From Marinobacterium nitratireducens (GTDB lineage Bacteria > Pseudomonadota > Gammaproteobacteria > Pseudomonadales > Balneatricaceae): a DNA stretch of 64,000 bases. Every line of letters starts with the position of its first letter. The first letter of the stretch is position 1. Below, piece after piece: positions 1 through 12,000 of this stretch. Both the position numbers and the translations under genes were made by a program. A model generated the notes under the pieces. That model saw only the letters and a program-made list of their open reading frames with translations, was not told where the DNA came from and did not search any database. The DNA is taken from contig NZ_BMLT01000003.1 of the NCBI RefSeq assembly GCF_014645375.1, positions 231,983 through 295,982 of the forward strand, in the 5' to 3' direction.

Positions 1-178
1 CCGGGGCAACGCCCGCAGCGAATTCAGGCACCCCGGCTGCGGGGGACGACTGCTCGTTCACCCCAGCGAGGCACGTTTTAATGTACTTATCGAAAAGAGG
101 CGCTACGACCGACACGGCGAACGACTGAGGGAATAACGGAAGACCTGGGCCCGGCCAGCAGCGAAATCGCCGCCCAAC
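1..178. other. No gene recognised at left edge
   Basis: I see no convincing reading frame, RNA or repeat in this left-hand edge. It lies beyond the terminator of the minus-strand tRNA, so it may belong to the neighbouring locus outside the window. Confidence 0.4.
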
Positions 179-214
179 AAAAACGGCGGGCCGCTTTCGC
201 TGACCCGCCGTTCC
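179..214 (-). terminator. Rho-independent terminator of tRNA-Val
   Basis: Read on the minus strand, arms AACGGCGGG (complement of 204-212) and CCCGCCGTT (complement of 182-190) form a GC-rich hairpin followed by a T-rich run. It sits 11 bp past the tRNA 3' end and points the same way. Confidence 0.75.
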
Positions 215-224
215 TGTAAGAATT

Positions 225-301
225 TGGTAGGACTGACTGGATTCGAACCAGCGACCCCCACCATGTCAAGGTGGTGCTCTAACCAACTGAGCTACAGTCC
301 T
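225..301 (-). tRNA. tRNA-Val (anticodon GAC)
   Basis: This is a 77-nt cloverleaf on the minus strand with the CCA end encoded (complement of 225-227). The acceptor stem AGGACTG pairs perfectly with CAGTCCT. The anticodon stem CCACC/GGTGG closes the loop TTGACAT, giving anticodon GAC for valine GUC codons. The T loop GGTTCGAATCC and D loop AGCTCAGTTGG are standard. A terminator follows directly. Confidence 0.96.
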
Positions 302-497
302 AAATAGTGCCAGGCATTTCACCTCGCCGCCTCTTCACGGTTGCGACGCTGTTTTGCGCCCCGTCCCGAACAGATGGTGCGTATTATAGAGATCCCGATT
401 TCGAGCGCAACCCTTTTTCACAGTTTTTTTTCGATTTGATTCAGACACTTAGGGGCTGGCTACAACTGTACAGAAACAACGCGAAACGGCACCCGGG

Positions 498-1388
498 ATG
501 GAATTCAAGATGACCACAATCTGGCAGCAAGCGGCACGCACCCGCGCGGCGGCAATAGCCTGCGGCGCGCTGAAACCGATCGCGACCGAAAGCCTCGAAA
601 TCTGCGAGCACGGCATTCCCTTTGTCATCCGCGTACTCTCGAGCCTGCGCGACAAGTCGCAGGCGCTCGAGCGCTTGCACCAGGCCGCGGACCGGCACCA
701 CAACCCCTTTCTGACACCGGAGCCCGAGCTGCTGGTGTCCGAGGTGCCGCCGGCGCATCGCTGCATACTGAACAAGTTCTGCGTCATCGACCGGCACCTG
801 CTGCTGGTCACCCGCGATTTCGAGCCGCAGTCGCGGGTGCTGAACCGGCAGGATTTCGCAGCACTCGCCACCTGCATGAGACAGGGGCCGGCGCTGGCTT
901 TTTTCAACGGCGGACCGGATGCCGGCGCCAGCCAGCCGCACAAGCACCTGCAGATGCTGCCGCTCGACAAAACCGCGGCGCCGCCTTTCGGGCCGCTGCT
1001 GGACGACGCCGCGACCCGGGGCCTTGGGCAGGTTCCGCAGTTGCCCTTCCGCCACCGCCTGGTCGCGCTGCCGCAGAAGCTGCTGCAGGACACCACAGCG
1101 GCAGCCGAATGGCTGAACGGGCGCTACCGCTCGGCCCTCGACGCGCTGGGCATAGAGGTAAGCGCCGGCAGCGATGTGCGGCAAGCCTACAACCTGCTGC
1201 TGACGGCGCGCTGGATGCTGCTGGTACCGCGCCTTGGGGAGAAAAGCGGCGAGGTCTCGGTGAACGCCCTGGGATTCGTCGGCTGGCTGCTGGTGAAGCG
1301 GCGCAAACAGGCCGAATGCCTGCAGGCGCAGGGACTGATGGATACCCTGATTGCGGTCAGCGGATCAGGAGCCAACCGCAACGGGTAA
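498..1388 (+). CDS. ATP adenylyltransferase / Ap4A phosphorylase family protein
   Basis: This 296-residue protein has the APA1/APA2-type HIT-like fold. The nucleotide-binding motif PHKHLQMLPL lies near residue 150, preceded by a glycine-rich loop (FNGGPDAGASQPH). The family cleaves diadenosine tetraphosphate with phosphate to ATP and ADP, or runs the reverse adenylyl transfer, and so clears stress-associated Ap4A in the cytosol. The length fits a bacterial single-domain member. Two start codons are possible. ATG 510 has GGA at a workable distance, whereas ATG 498 has no clear ribosome site, so the true protein may be 292 residues. It stands alone between the tRNA and the oppositely oriented chemoreceptor. 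Its stop codon lies inside the first unit of a heptamer repeat tract. The family call is good; the exact substrate is inferred. Confidence 0.8.
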   Translation: MEFKMTTIWQQAARTRAAAIACGALKPIATESLEICEHGIPFVIRVLSSLRDKSQALERLHQAADRHHNPFLTPEPELLVSEVPPAHRCILNKFCVIDRHLLLVTRDFEPQSRVLNRQDFAALATCMRQGPALAFFNGGPDAGASQPHKHLQMLPLDKTAAPPFGPLLDDAATRGLGQVPQLPFRHRLVALPQKLLQDTTAAAEWLNGRYRSALDALGIEVSAGSDVRQAYNLLLTARWMLLVPRLGEKSGEVSVNALGFVGWLLVKRRKQAECLQAQGLMDTLIAVSGSGANRNG

Positions 1389-1433
1389 CCTGTTACGCGT
1401 CACCCGTAACACGTCGTCCGTAACACGTCGTCT
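1385..1433. repeat. Degenerate 7-bp tandem tract at gene 3' end
   Basis: About seven heptamers of the pattern GTnACnC (GTAACCT, GTTACGC, GTCACCC, GTAACAC, GTCGTCC, GTAACAC, GTCGTCT) run without a break. The first contains the TAA stop codon of the upstream gene. The tract separates two convergent genes. Confidence 0.75.
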
Positions 1434-1437
1434 TTAA

Positions 1438-3276
1438 TCAACAACGAAACTGCCCGGTCATGCCCAGCAGTTCGTCGGAATGGCTGACCACCTGGCCGGA
1501 GAAGTTGCGGATCTCGCGCGAGCGCTCGGCATTGCCGCGCACCGTGTCGAGGACGCCGCTCATGCTCGTGGCGATCGACTGGGCGGTGGCCGAGATCTCT
1601 TCGATGCTCGCGGCCTGCTGATGGTTGCGGTCGCGCACCTGGGTGAAGAGGTCCCGGATGCGCGACATCTCCCCGGCGGCGTTGTCGCCGAGCGAGCGAC
1701 TGCCGTCCACCCGCCCCTGGCCGTCGCGCATCGCCTCGAGGATATGTTTCATCTGCGCCTGCATCTCGCCAATGATCTTGTTGATGCTGGCGGTGGCGTT
1801 GACCGTCTTCTCCGCCAGCGCCCGCACCTCGTCGGCGACCACCGAGAAGCCGCGACCGGCCTCGCCGGCCCGGGCGGCCTCGATGGCGGCATTGAGCGCC
1901 AGCAGGTTGGTCTGTTCCGCCAAGCCGTTGATCATCTCGGTCACACCGTCGACGCGCGAGCTGGCCACGCCGAGCTCGTCCAGCTCGCGGTGCACCTGGT
2001 CGAAGATCGCCGCCAGCTGTTCGAGGGAACCGAGCGCGTCGGTGATCACCGCACCGCCCTTCTCGGTAGCTTCGTGAGCACCGAGCGCCAGGTTGTTGGT
2101 CTCTTCGCTGGCCAGCGCCATGTCCCGCACCGTCATGCTGATCTGCTCGACCGCCGCCGCGACACTGCCGGTTTCGTCCTCGGTGTGGCCGCTTTCGGCC
2201 ACCAGCTGTTCCAGGGTGCCGCTGAGTTCGCTGGACATCGACTGCAGTCGGTGACTGCTGCTGACAACCCGGTTGAGCACGCCGCCGAGCTGCTCGGTCA
2301 GGCCGTTGACGGCCAGCCCCAGGCGATCGAAGTCGTCATTGCGCTGCGTATCGACGTCGAGCCGCTGCTGCAGATCGCCCTTGGCGATCTTCTCCAGGCT
2401 CTCGACGGTACGGCTCAGGGTTCGGGTCGAACTGCGCCACACGGACAGCAGCAGGACGGCACTGACCAGCGCCACGGCGACCGCCGCCGCAAGGATGCTG
2501 AAGCTGGCGCGGCTGGTCGTCGCGGCAGCGTCGGCCCGCGCCTGCTGCAGCCGGGAATCGATCAGCTGGATCAGCATGTCGGTGCTGCTGAGCAGGGTTT
2601 CCAGCTCGCTGCGCGTCTGGTGCTGTACTGCCGCCTGGTCGCGCAACAGTTTCACCAGCTGGCCTCCGGACGCGGCGACCTGATCGATGCGGTCGGCGAA
2701 GGCGTCGATGAAGCCGAGCTCGGTGATCTTGTCCCGAAGCACCTGAATCGACGCCTCGTATCCCTTGATGCTCTCAGGGTCGCGGCGCTCGACCAACTGG
2801 GCCAGAGCCTTCTTCACGTCTTCGAGCCAGGGCCGCATGTTAGAGAACATGGCGGCCTCGAAAGCCTGGATCTGCTCATTCAGCGCACCGCGGGCACCGG
2901 TTTGATTGCCGTCGCCGATCCGGCTGCCGAGATCGATGACTTCCGTCTGCAGCCGGACCAGCTCGTCCAGCAGGTCGATGATGGCCCCCACGTCGACCCC
3001 CTCGGCGCCGAGGCGTTCGAGTTGCGCCCTCTTCTCCTGGCGCAGGGATTCCAGCGCCGCCCGGTCATTGCGATCGCGGGCGGCGACCGCGAGGATATCG
3101 ATCTTGAACAGGTTAAGTTCGTTCTGCCAGCCGCTGAGCTCGTCCGCGTGACCGGCGGCATCGACTTGGCTGTTCAGTGCCGAAACCGAAAGCCCGCCCA
3201 GCACGGCGAAACCCACCAGTGTCACGATTACTACCAGCAGCAGCCGCTGCCGAAATCCCGGATTGAACAGTGTCAT
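1438..3276 (-). CDS. Methyl-accepting chemotaxis protein
   Basis: This is a 612-residue transmembrane chemoreceptor. TM1 spans about residues 11-32, followed by a ~225-residue mostly helical periplasmic sensor domain. TM2 is at about 259-280, a HAMP domain at 281-333, and the long cytoplasmic signalling coiled coil runs to the C-terminus. The hairpin tip that contacts CheA/CheW is recognisable ([19 protein letters not shown]). No CheR-binding pentapeptide is seen at the C-terminus. I chose ATG 3276 because AGGGA lies 7 nt upstream; a TTG two codons earlier is also open. A sigma-28 promoter lies just upstream, tying expression to the flagellar regulon. The ligand cannot be told from sequence. 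No flagellar or che genes are adjacent. Confidence 0.93.
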   Translation of the reverse strand: MTLFNPGFRQRLLLVVIVTLVGFAVLGGLSVSALNSQVDAAGHADELSGWQNELNLFKIDILAVAARDRNDRAALESLRQEKRAQLERLGAEGVDVGAIIDLLDELVRLQTEVIDLGSRIGDGNQTGARGALNEQIQAFEAAMFSNMRPWLEDVKKALAQLVERRDPESIKGYEASIQVLRDKITELGFIDAFADRIDQVAASGGQLVKLLRDQAAVQHQTRSELETLLSSTDMLIQLIDSRLQQARADAAATTSRASFSILAAAVAVALVSAVLLLSVWRSSTRTLSRTVESLEKIAKGDLQQRLDVDTQRNDDFDRLGLAVNGLTEQLGGVLNRVVSSSHRLQSMSSELSGTLEQLVAESGHTEDETGSVAAAVEQISMTVRDMALASEETNNLALGAHEATEKGGAVITDALGSLEQLAAIFDQVHRELDELGVASSRVDGVTEMINGLAEQTNLLALNAAIEAARAGEAGRGFSVVADEVRALAEKTVNATASINKIIGEMQAQMKHILEAMRDGQGRVDGSRSLGDNAAGEMSRIRDLFTQVRDRNHQQAASIEEISATAQSIATSMSGVLDTVRGNAERSREIRNFSGQVVSHSDELLGMTGQFRC

Positions 3277-3349
3277 CTGCAAGTCCCTGAATGGCTCTCA
3301 TAGTCGTTGTTGTAATGGGGCCTGGCCTGCGCACCGGGCCAATGAAGGA

Positions 3350-3376
3350 CTATCGGCCGTAAGGTATGGATATTTA
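3350..3376 (-). promoter_or_regulatory. Sigma-28 (FliA) promoter of the chemoreceptor
   Basis: On the minus strand TAAA, a 15-bp spacer and GCCGATAG match the enterobacterial FliA consensus TAAA-N15-GCCGATAA in all but the last base. The -10 box ends about 75 bp before the chemoreceptor ATG. Confidence 0.8.
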
Positions 3377-3588
3377 GACCTTTTTACCAAAAGTGTTGGC
3401 AATGACGGACAGCGCTATACCTGAGGCCAACCTCCGCGCAGGGAAAGGGACGCCCCATGAAACCGAGTCGCCACATCCACCACCCATCGGCGATACCGAT
3501 CCCGATCCGGCAGGCCGACCACACCGAAGCCCTCAAGCCGAGGGACATCAGCCCGGGCTGCATCGAAAACGTTTTTCAACAGCCTGCC

Positions 3589-3657
3589 AGGGTGCCGGTG
3601 AGCAACGCAAACCGCACCGGTAACGGTGGTGAAGTGCGCTCCGCTTACCGGCACCCT
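3589..3657. repeat. REP-like palindrome (AGGGTGCCGGTGAGC family)
   Basis: Arms AGGGTGCCGGTGAGC (3589-3603) and GCTTACCGGCACCCT (3643-3657) pair at 14 of 15 positions around a 39-bp middle. It lies just beyond the 3' end of uvrB. A sister copy with the same outer arms is at 32202-32269. Apart from this and the sigma-28 promoter, I see nothing else in the 413-bp gap between the chemoreceptor and uvrB. Confidence 0.75.
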
Positions 3658-3689
3658 ACGGAATTGCGAAATCCCGCGGCGCTCTCAGT

Positions 3690-5711
<2,022 letters not shown>

Positions 5712-5738
5712 ACTGTCACCCCTGTTGCGCAACCGGCC

Positions 5739-5768
5739 ATTATACCGGAATCGAAGCGCCAGGGATAA
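5739..5768 (-). promoter_or_regulatory. Putative sigma-70 promoter of uvrB
   Basis: A perfect -10 TATAAT (complement of 5739-5744) is preceded, after 18 bp, by a weak -35 TTATCC. The -10 box is about 28 bp from the uvrB start codon. Confidence 0.55.
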
Positions 5769-5826
5769 GGCAGTCCGACGCACGCCTGCGGCAACCGCAG
5801 GTTGCCAATTTTTTGGTCGAGGCATT

Positions 5827-5854
5827 TAGACTGCACTGCGATTCCGCTATTATT
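5827..5854 (+). promoter_or_regulatory. Putative sigma-70 promoter of the aminotransferase
   Basis: TTAGAC, a 16-bp spacer and TATTAT precede the aminotransferase start by about 100 bp. The leader contains a small hairpin (CCGTAC/GTACGG), with no T run to suggest attenuation. Confidence 0.45.
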
Positions 5855-5954
5855 AGTCGGCTCTGACCCCATAAAACGCACGAGGGAAACCGGAGCAACG
5901 GACCTCCGTACCCCAGGTACGGATCCCGATCGACTAAACGAGAGGATATTTGGC

Positions 5955-7142
5955 TTGGACGTTCAACTTTCAGACCGCGTAAATAGTATCAAACCGTCCC
6001 CCACGCTCGCGGTGACCAACCGCGCAGCCGAACTGCGTGCGGCCGGTAAGAATATTATTGGTCTGGGCGCCGGCGAACCCGACTTCGACACCCCGGATCA
6101 TATCAAGCAGGCCGCGATCCGCGCCCTGAATGAAGGCTTCACCAAATACACCGCCGTCGACGGCACCCCGGGTCTGAAAAAAGCCATTATTGCCAAGTTC
6201 AAGAATGACAACGGTCTGAGCTATGAGCCGAACCAGATACTGGTATCCTGCGGCGGCAAGCAGAGCTTCTTCAACCTGTCGCTGGCGCTGCTGAACGACG
6301 GCGACGAGGTGGTCATTCCGGCGCCCTACTGGGTGTCCTACCCGGACATGGTGCTGGTCGCCAACGGCAAGCCGGTGATCGTCACCACCACCCAGGAACA
6401 GCGTTTCAAGATGACCGCCGAGCAGCTCGAGGCGGCCATCACCGAACGCACCCGCCTGGTGGTACTGAACAGCCCGTCGAACCCCACCGGCGTCGCCTAC
6501 AGCCTCGACGAGCTCAAGGCCCTGGGCGAGGTGCTGAAAAAGCACCCCGACGTGCTGATCGCCACCGACGACATGTATGAGCACATCCAGTTCTCGGATC
6601 AGCCGTTCTGCAACATCGTCAACGCCTGCCCGGAACTGTACGAGCGCACCATCGTGCTGAACGGCGTATCCAAGGCCTACTCCATGACCGGCTGGCGTAT
6701 CGGCTACGCCGCAGGTCCGGCCAAGCTGATTGGCGCGATGAAGAAAATTCAGTCCCAGAGCACCTCCAACCCGACCTCGATCGCCCAGGTCGCGGCCCAG
6801 GCTGCACTTGAAGGCGACCAGGCCTGCGTGGCCGAGATGGTCAAGGCGTTCAAGCAGCGCCACGAATACGTCGTCGAGGCACTGAACGCAATCAACGGCG
6901 TCGAGTGCATCCCGGCCGACGGCACCTTCTACGCCTTCCCGAGCTTCCAGGGCGTGATCGATGCCGACCCGCGCTTCGAGAACGATATCGACCTTGCCGA
7001 ATTCCTGCTGAGCGACGCCGGCGTGGCGCTGGTACCGGGCTCCGCCTTCGGCGCGCCGGGCAACATGCGCCTGTCCTTCGCCACCAGTCTGGAGACGCTG
7101 CAGGACGCCATCGGCCGCATCAAGAAGGCGATCGAGGGCTAA
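5955..7142 (+). CDS. Pyridoxal-phosphate aminotransferase, class I (aspartate aminotransferase-like)
   Basis: This 395-residue fold-type I aminotransferase most closely resembles the AspC/AatA 1-gamma type. The substrate-side motif GLGAGEPDFDTP is near residue 34. SPSNPTG follows mid-protein, and the PLP-binding lysine sits in NGVSKAYSMTGWRIGYAAGP. It probably transfers the amino group between aspartate and 2-oxoglutarate; related enzymes also accept prephenate or alanine, so the substrate is inferred. TTG 5955 is the preferred start: AGAGGA lies 9 nt upstream, homology begins immediately after it, and the further upstream extension has no family counterpart. It is transcribed divergently from uvrB and ends at a good terminator. 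Confidence 0.9.
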   Translation: MDVQLSDRVNSIKPSPTLAVTNRAAELRAAGKNIIGLGAGEPDFDTPDHIKQAAIRALNEGFTKYTAVDGTPGLKKAIIAKFKNDNGLSYEPNQILVSCGGKQSFFNLSLALLNDGDEVVIPAPYWVSYPDMVLVANGKPVIVTTTQEQRFKMTAEQLEAAITERTRLVVLNSPSNPTGVAYSLDELKALGEVLKKHPDVLIATDDMYEHIQFSDQPFCNIVNACPELYERTIVLNGVSKAYSMTGWRIGYAAGPAKLIGAMKKIQSQSTSNPTSIAQVAAQAALEGDQACVAEMVKAFKQRHEYVVEALNAINGVECIPADGTFYAFPSFQGVIDADPRFENDIDLAEFLLSDAGVALVPGSAFGAPGNMRLSFATSLETLQDAIGRIKKAIEG

Positions 7143-7161
7143 CGCCTGAGCAACTTACAGA

Positions 7162-7186
7162 AAGGGCTCCCACTGGAGCCCTTTTT
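7162..7186 (+). terminator. Rho-independent terminator after the aminotransferase
   Basis: AGGGCTCC, loop CACT and GGAGCCCT are followed by TTTTT, 20 bp past the stop codon. Confidence 0.9.
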
Positions 7187-7199
7187 CGTTGCCGCTCCC

Positions 7200-7290
7200 G
7201 TAGGTTGGGTCTAGCGACGAAGTCGCGTAACCCACCCCCCCGTGCCTACCGCAATCAATCGACCTGTACAACGGTCGATTCGATGGGTCC
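7200..7290. repeat. Two-module REP element, copy 1
   Basis: Module 1 (7200-7234) is GTAGGTTGGG... ending CGTAACCCA. Module 2 (7251-7290) carries CAATCGACCTGT and a GGTCGATT arm before GATGGGTCC. The same pair of modules recurs near 27.3, 42.8 and 43.0 kb. It occupies most of the 294-bp gap before the tetR-type gene. Confidence 0.75.
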
Positions 7291-7414
7291 ACGATGCCCT
7301 GACCACGCGGAAAACGTTTGAACTCTTACCACCGCATCGCTTGACCCGTCCTACGCCAAGGGTCGCCCGGCGGTTTCAATCACGGTCTGTTAACGATAAA
7401 CTTGCACTCAATTT

Positions 7415-7430
7415 TAGAACGACCGGTCTA
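7415..7430. promoter_or_regulatory. Probable TetR operator
   Basis: TAGAACGACCGGTCTA is an imperfect palindrome, with outer TAGA/TCTA arms and an inner CG/CG pair. It ends 6 bp before the ATG of the TetR-type gene. Its position would let the regulator shut off its own operon. The arms resemble the TAGACC/GGTCTA operators known for NemR-type regulators. Confidence 0.6.
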
Positions 7431-7436
7431 GATGTT

Positions 7437-8048
7437 ATGACGCGCGGCCGCAGACCCGTACACTGCCGTACACAGCTGCTGGAAAGAGGCATGGAGCTGT
7501 TCGATCGTAACGGCTACCACGGCACAGGGCTCAAGGAAATTCTCGATGCCTGCCAGGTTTCCCGCGGCTCGTTCTACAATTTCTTCGGCAGCAAGGAGGA
7601 ATTCGCCGTTGAAATCATCCGTCACTACCAGGACCTGGGCTTCGCCCACTGGACCCTGCAGCTGGACCCGCATGGCGACTACGCCGCCCAGTTGCGGCGC
7701 CAGATCGAAGCCGAAATCGACCAGGACCAGGAGCACTGTTTCCGCATGGGCAGCCTGCTCGTGAACCTGTCCGGCGAGATCGGCTCGGCGTCGGACGCCT
7801 TTCGCGGCGCCATTGCCGCCGCCACCGAACGCATGCTCGAGGCCATCGAAACCGATATGCGCATCTGCCAGCAACAGGGCACGGTGCGCCGGGACCTGTC
7901 CGCCCGCGCGCTGGCCGAGCTGATCTGGAACAGCTGGCAGGGTGCACTGTTGCGTCGCCAGATCGAAGGCTCGGCAGAGCCCCTGCGCACCATGGTCAGG
8001 CTGCTCTGGGACCAGTTGCTGCCGGCCACGCAAGCGAGAACGCCATGA
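7437..8048 (+). CDS. TetR-family transcriptional regulator of the RND efflux operon
   Basis: The product is 203 residues. The N-terminal helix-turn-helix is typical of TetR (GMELFDRNGYHGTGLKEI, then CQVSRGSFYNFFGSKEEF), and a C-terminal ligand/dimer domain follows. Its stop codon overlaps the start of the membrane-fusion protein by 4 bp (ATGA), so it is the first gene of the efflux operon and is likely its autorepressor. ATG 7437 lies directly behind the palindrome at 7415-7430 with no good ribosome site, so the mRNA leader may be very short. Longer in-frame extensions cover repeat DNA and are unlikely to be translated. The inducer is unknown. Confidence 0.88.
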   Translation: MTRGRRPVHCRTQLLERGMELFDRNGYHGTGLKEILDACQVSRGSFYNFFGSKEEFAVEIIRHYQDLGFAHWTLQLDPHGDYAAQLRRQIEAEIDQDQEHCFRMGSLLVNLSGEIGSASDAFRGAIAAATERMLEAIETDMRICQQQGTVRRDLSARALAELIWNSWQGALLRRQIEGSAEPLRTMVRLLWDQLLPATQARTP

Positions 8049-9088
8049 CACGCCGATTGCCGATTGCCGCACTGCTCTGCGCGCTGGCCGCGGAGGCCTG
8101 GGCCCAGACAGACCAGCCTCCCGGCCTCCCGGCCGAGGTGGTGACGGTCGAAAGCCGTCCGCTCACCGCCAGCATCGCCGCGGTTGGCACTCTGGCCGCG
8201 AACGAGCAGATCTGGCTGCGACCGGAACAAAGCGGTCGCGTGCTTGAGATCCGTTTCAGCGAAGGAAAGCCGGTAAGCGCCGGCGAGGTGATGATCGAAC
8301 TGGATGCCTCGATCTATCGGGCCGAACTGCACAAGGCTCAGGCACAGTTGAACCAGAGCCGCCGGGCATACGATCGCGCCCAGAGCCTGCTGTCGCGCAA
8401 AGTCGGCTCGGAAACCGAGCGCGACAGCGCCCTCGCCCGCCTCAAGGTCGATGAGGCCGAGGTGGAGCTGGCGCGCACCCGGCTCGACAAGATGACCCTG
8501 CGCGCGCCATTCGCCGGGCTCACCGGACTGCGCCAGATCAGCCCCGGCGACTATGTCGCCATCGGCCAGGATCTGGTGGCGCTGGTCGACAACCGCTCGA
8601 TGAAGGTCGACTTCAGGATACCGGAGATCTACCTGCCCGCACTGCGACCCGGGCTGCCGGTCAGGATTCAGGTCGATGCCTTCCCCGGCCGCCGCTTCGA
8701 AGGCTCGGTCTATGCCATCGCCCCGGGCGCCGACGCCCAGAGCCACAGCCTGCGACTGCGGGCACGCATTGCCAATCCCGAAGGCCTGCTGCGGCCGGGA
8801 CTCTTCGCCCAGATCCAGTTGCAGGCCGGCGAAACGGCGGCAGCACTGTTCGTGCCGGAACAGGCGATCATCCCCGGCGCCGATGGCTCCAGCGTTCTGC
8901 GCGTGAACGCCGAACAACAGGTCGAGCGGGTCGCTGTCGAGCTCGGCCAACGCCGTCCCGGCGAGGTGCAGGTCCTGAGCGGCCTATCGACCGGCGACAT
9001 CGTGGTCACCGCCGGCCAGCTCAAGCTGCGGCCGGGCATGCCGGTAACCCCGGTGCACGTCGACAACAACCGGGCCCCGACGCCGTGA
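8045..9088 (+). CDS. RND efflux periplasmic adaptor (membrane fusion protein)
   Basis: This 347-residue secreted protein has a Sec signal peptide cleaved near residue 20 (AEAWA/QT) and no lipobox cysteine. The order is beta-barrel/lipoyl half (AVGTLAANEQIWLRPEQSG), alpha-helical hairpin at about 95-150, second lipoyl half (MTLRAPFAGLTGLRQISPGD), then beta-barrel and membrane-proximal domains. It bridges the inner-membrane pump and the outer-membrane channel encoded next. It overlaps the regulator upstream and the permease downstream by 4 bp each, which indicates translational coupling. The family is certain; the pumped compounds are not. Confidence 0.93.
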   Translation: MTRRLPIAALLCALAAEAWAQTDQPPGLPAEVVTVESRPLTASIAAVGTLAANEQIWLRPEQSGRVLEIRFSEGKPVSAGEVMIELDASIYRAELHKAQAQLNQSRRAYDRAQSLLSRKVGSETERDSALARLKVDEAEVELARTRLDKMTLRAPFAGLTGLRQISPGDYVAIGQDLVALVDNRSMKVDFRIPEIYLPALRPGLPVRIQVDAFPGRRFEGSVYAIAPGADAQSHSLRLRARIANPEGLLRPGLFAQIQLQAGETAAALFVPEQAIIPGADGSSVLRVNAEQQVERVAVELGQRRPGEVQVLSGLSTGDIVVTAGQLKLRPGMPVTPVHVDNNRAPTP

Positions 9089-12000
9089 TCCTGCCGGACC
9101 TCAGCATTCGCCGACCCGTGCTGGCGACCGTGATGAGCCTGCTGCTGCTGCTGATCGGACTGATCGCCTACGACCGCCTCACCGTGCGCGAGTATCCCAA
9201 GATCGACCTGCCGGTGGTGACGGTGGAAACCAGCTACCCCGGCGCCAGCGCCTCCATCATCGAGTCCCAGGTCACCCAGGTGCTCGAAGACTCGCTGGCC
9301 GGCATCGAGGGGATCGACTTCATGAGCTCGATCAGCCGCACCGAGCAGAGCCAGATCAGCGTCACCTTCCGCCTCGAGCGCGACCCCGACCAGGCCGCCA
9401 ACGATGTACGCGACCGGGTCGGGCGGGTGCGATCGCTGCTGCCCGACGAGATCGACGAGCCGGTCATCGCCAAGACCGAAGCCGACGCCCAGCCGATCAT
9501 CTACCTGGCGTTCGCCTCCGAAGACCAGAACCCGATGGAGATTACCAGCGTCGCCGATCTGCGCGTCAAGGACAGGCTGCAGACGGTACCGGGCGTGGCC
9601 AACGTGCAGATCTTCGGCGAACGCCGCTACGCCATGCGCATCTGGCTGGACCCGACGCGCATGGCGACCTACGCGCTGATACCGGAGGACGTCGAGGACG
9701 CGCTGCGGGCACAGAATATCGAGATCCCCGCCGGCCGCGTCGAGAGTCTTGACCGCGAGTTCACCATTCTCGCCCGCACCGATCTGAACCGGATCGCGGA
9801 GTTCGAGCAGATCATCGTGCGCAATGTCGACGACTACCCGGTGCGCATTCGTGACGTCGCCCGTGTCGAAGTGGCGCCGCAGAGCGAGCGCATCATCACG
9901 CGCTTTCGCGGCGAAAGCGCAGTCGCGCTCGGGGTGGTCAAGCAGGCCACGGCCAACCCGCTCGATGTCTCGCGCGGCATCCGCGCGGAACTGGAGAAAC
10001 TGAGACCGTTGCTGCCGGAGGGCATGCGGGTCGAGATCGCCTACGACTCCTCGGTGTTCATCGACGAGTCGATCCAGTCGGTATACAGAACCCTGCTGCA
10101 GGCCGGCGCCCTGGTGGTGCTGGTCATTTTCCTGTTCCTGCGCAATCCCCGCGCCACGCTGATTCCGGTGGTAACCATTCCGCTGTCGCTGATCGGCGCC
10201 TTTGCCATGATGTGGCTGTTCGGTTTCAGCATCAACACCCTGACGCTGCTGGCGCTAGTGCTGTCGATCGGCCTGGTGGTGGACGATGCCATCGTCATGC
10301 TCGAGAACATTTACCGCCACGTCGAGGCTGGCCTCGACCCGATCCAGGCCGCTTTCAAGGGCAGCCGCGAAATCGCCTTCGCGGTCATAGCCACCACCCT
10401 CACGCTGGTCGCGGTATTCGTGCCGCTGTCGTTCAGCGAGGGACGCACCGGCCGCCTGTTCACCGAATTCGCGCTGACGCTGGCAGGCGCCGTGGTGGTT
10501 TCGACCTTCGTCGCGCTGACGCTGTCGCCGATGATGGCGTCGCGTACGCTGCACCTGCAAAAGCATCATTCGGCGCTCTACTCCCTCATCGAGCGCTGGC
10601 TGCAGGCGCTGATCAGCGGTTACCAGCGCCTGCTCGAGCGGCTGCTGCACTCGCGCCTGCTGGCGCTGTCCATCATGGTCGCCAGCGTCCTCGGCGGCGC
10701 CTGGCTGTACGCCCAGCTGCCGGAGGAGCTAGCGCCCTACGAGGACCGCGGCACCATACTCACCTTCAGCATCGCTCCCGAAGGCTCGACACCCGACTAC
10801 GTCGACCGCTACGTCCGCCAGCTCGAAGCCATCGTGCGCGAGATCCCGGAACAGAACCGCTACTTCACCGTCATCGGTTTCCCCACCGAAACCAACAGCC
10901 TGACCTTCGTCGGTCTGAAGCGATGGGAAGACCGGGAACGCCGGCAGCAAACGATCACCGAAGCGCTCTCCGGACGCCTGTATGGAGAAGTCAGCGGCAC
11001 CCTGTCGTTCGCCATGAACCTGCCGTCGCTGGGCCAGAGCCCGATCTCGCGGCCGGTGGAATTCGTGGTGCGCTCCCACGCCGACTACCGCGAGCTCAAG
11101 CGCATCAGCGACGAGCTGATGCAGCGGGTGCGACAGAACCCCGGTTTCGTCCAGCCCGACAGCGACCTCAAGCTCAACAAGCCCGAACTGCAACTCTGGG
11201 TCGACCGCGACAAGGCTTCCGATCTGGGTATCGAGATCGACGCCATTGGCCGGGCACTGGAATCCTACATGGCCGGACGCAACGTCACCCGCTTCAAGCG
11301 CCAGGGCGAACAGTACGACGTCATCGTCCAGATCGAGGACAACCAGCGACGCACGCCGCAGGATCTGACCGGCATCTACGTGCGCAGCCCCGACGGCGGC
11401 ATGGTGCAGCTCGCCAATCTGGCGCGGGTCGAGGAGCAGGTGGCGCCCAAGGAGCTCAACCATTTCGACAAGGCACGGGCAGTGACCATCCAGTCGGTAC
11501 TGGCTCCGGACTACAGCCTCGGCGAGGCCCTGCGTTTCCTCGAGGACAACCTGGCCGAGATCGCCCCCGAGGCGGGCTTCGATTACACCGGCCCGTCGCG
11601 GGAGTTCCGCGAGTCCTCCAGCAGCCTGCAGCAGACGTTCGCACTGGCGCTGTGCTTTATCTTTCTGGTGCTGGCCGCCCAGTTCGAGAGCTTTCGCAAT
11701 CCGCTGATCATACTGCTGTCGGTTCCGCCGGCGCTGTTCGGCGCGATGCTGGCGCTTTATCTGAGTGACGGCAGCCTCAGCGTTTACAGCCAGATCGGCC
11801 TGATCACCCTGATCGGCCTGGTCACCAAGCACGGCATCCTGATCGTCGAATTCGCCAACCAGCTGCAGGACCAGGGCCTGGAAATCCGTGATGCCATCCT
11901 GCGCTCGGCAAGCCTGCGGCTGCGACCGATCCTGATGACCACCGGCGCCACGGTGCTGGGCGCCCTGCCCCTGGCAATCGCCAGCGGTGCCGGCGCAGAG

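Noticed and set aside
1480..3303. A 607-codon open frame opposite the chemoreceptor
   Set aside because: It is antisense to a clear MCP with all expected domains. The His/Gln/Arg-rich translation is typical of shadows in high-GC DNA.
5712..5800. LexA (SOS) box in front of uvrB
   Set aside because: No CTG-N10-CAG match is present. The dinB upstream region likewise has only a CTGT half-site.
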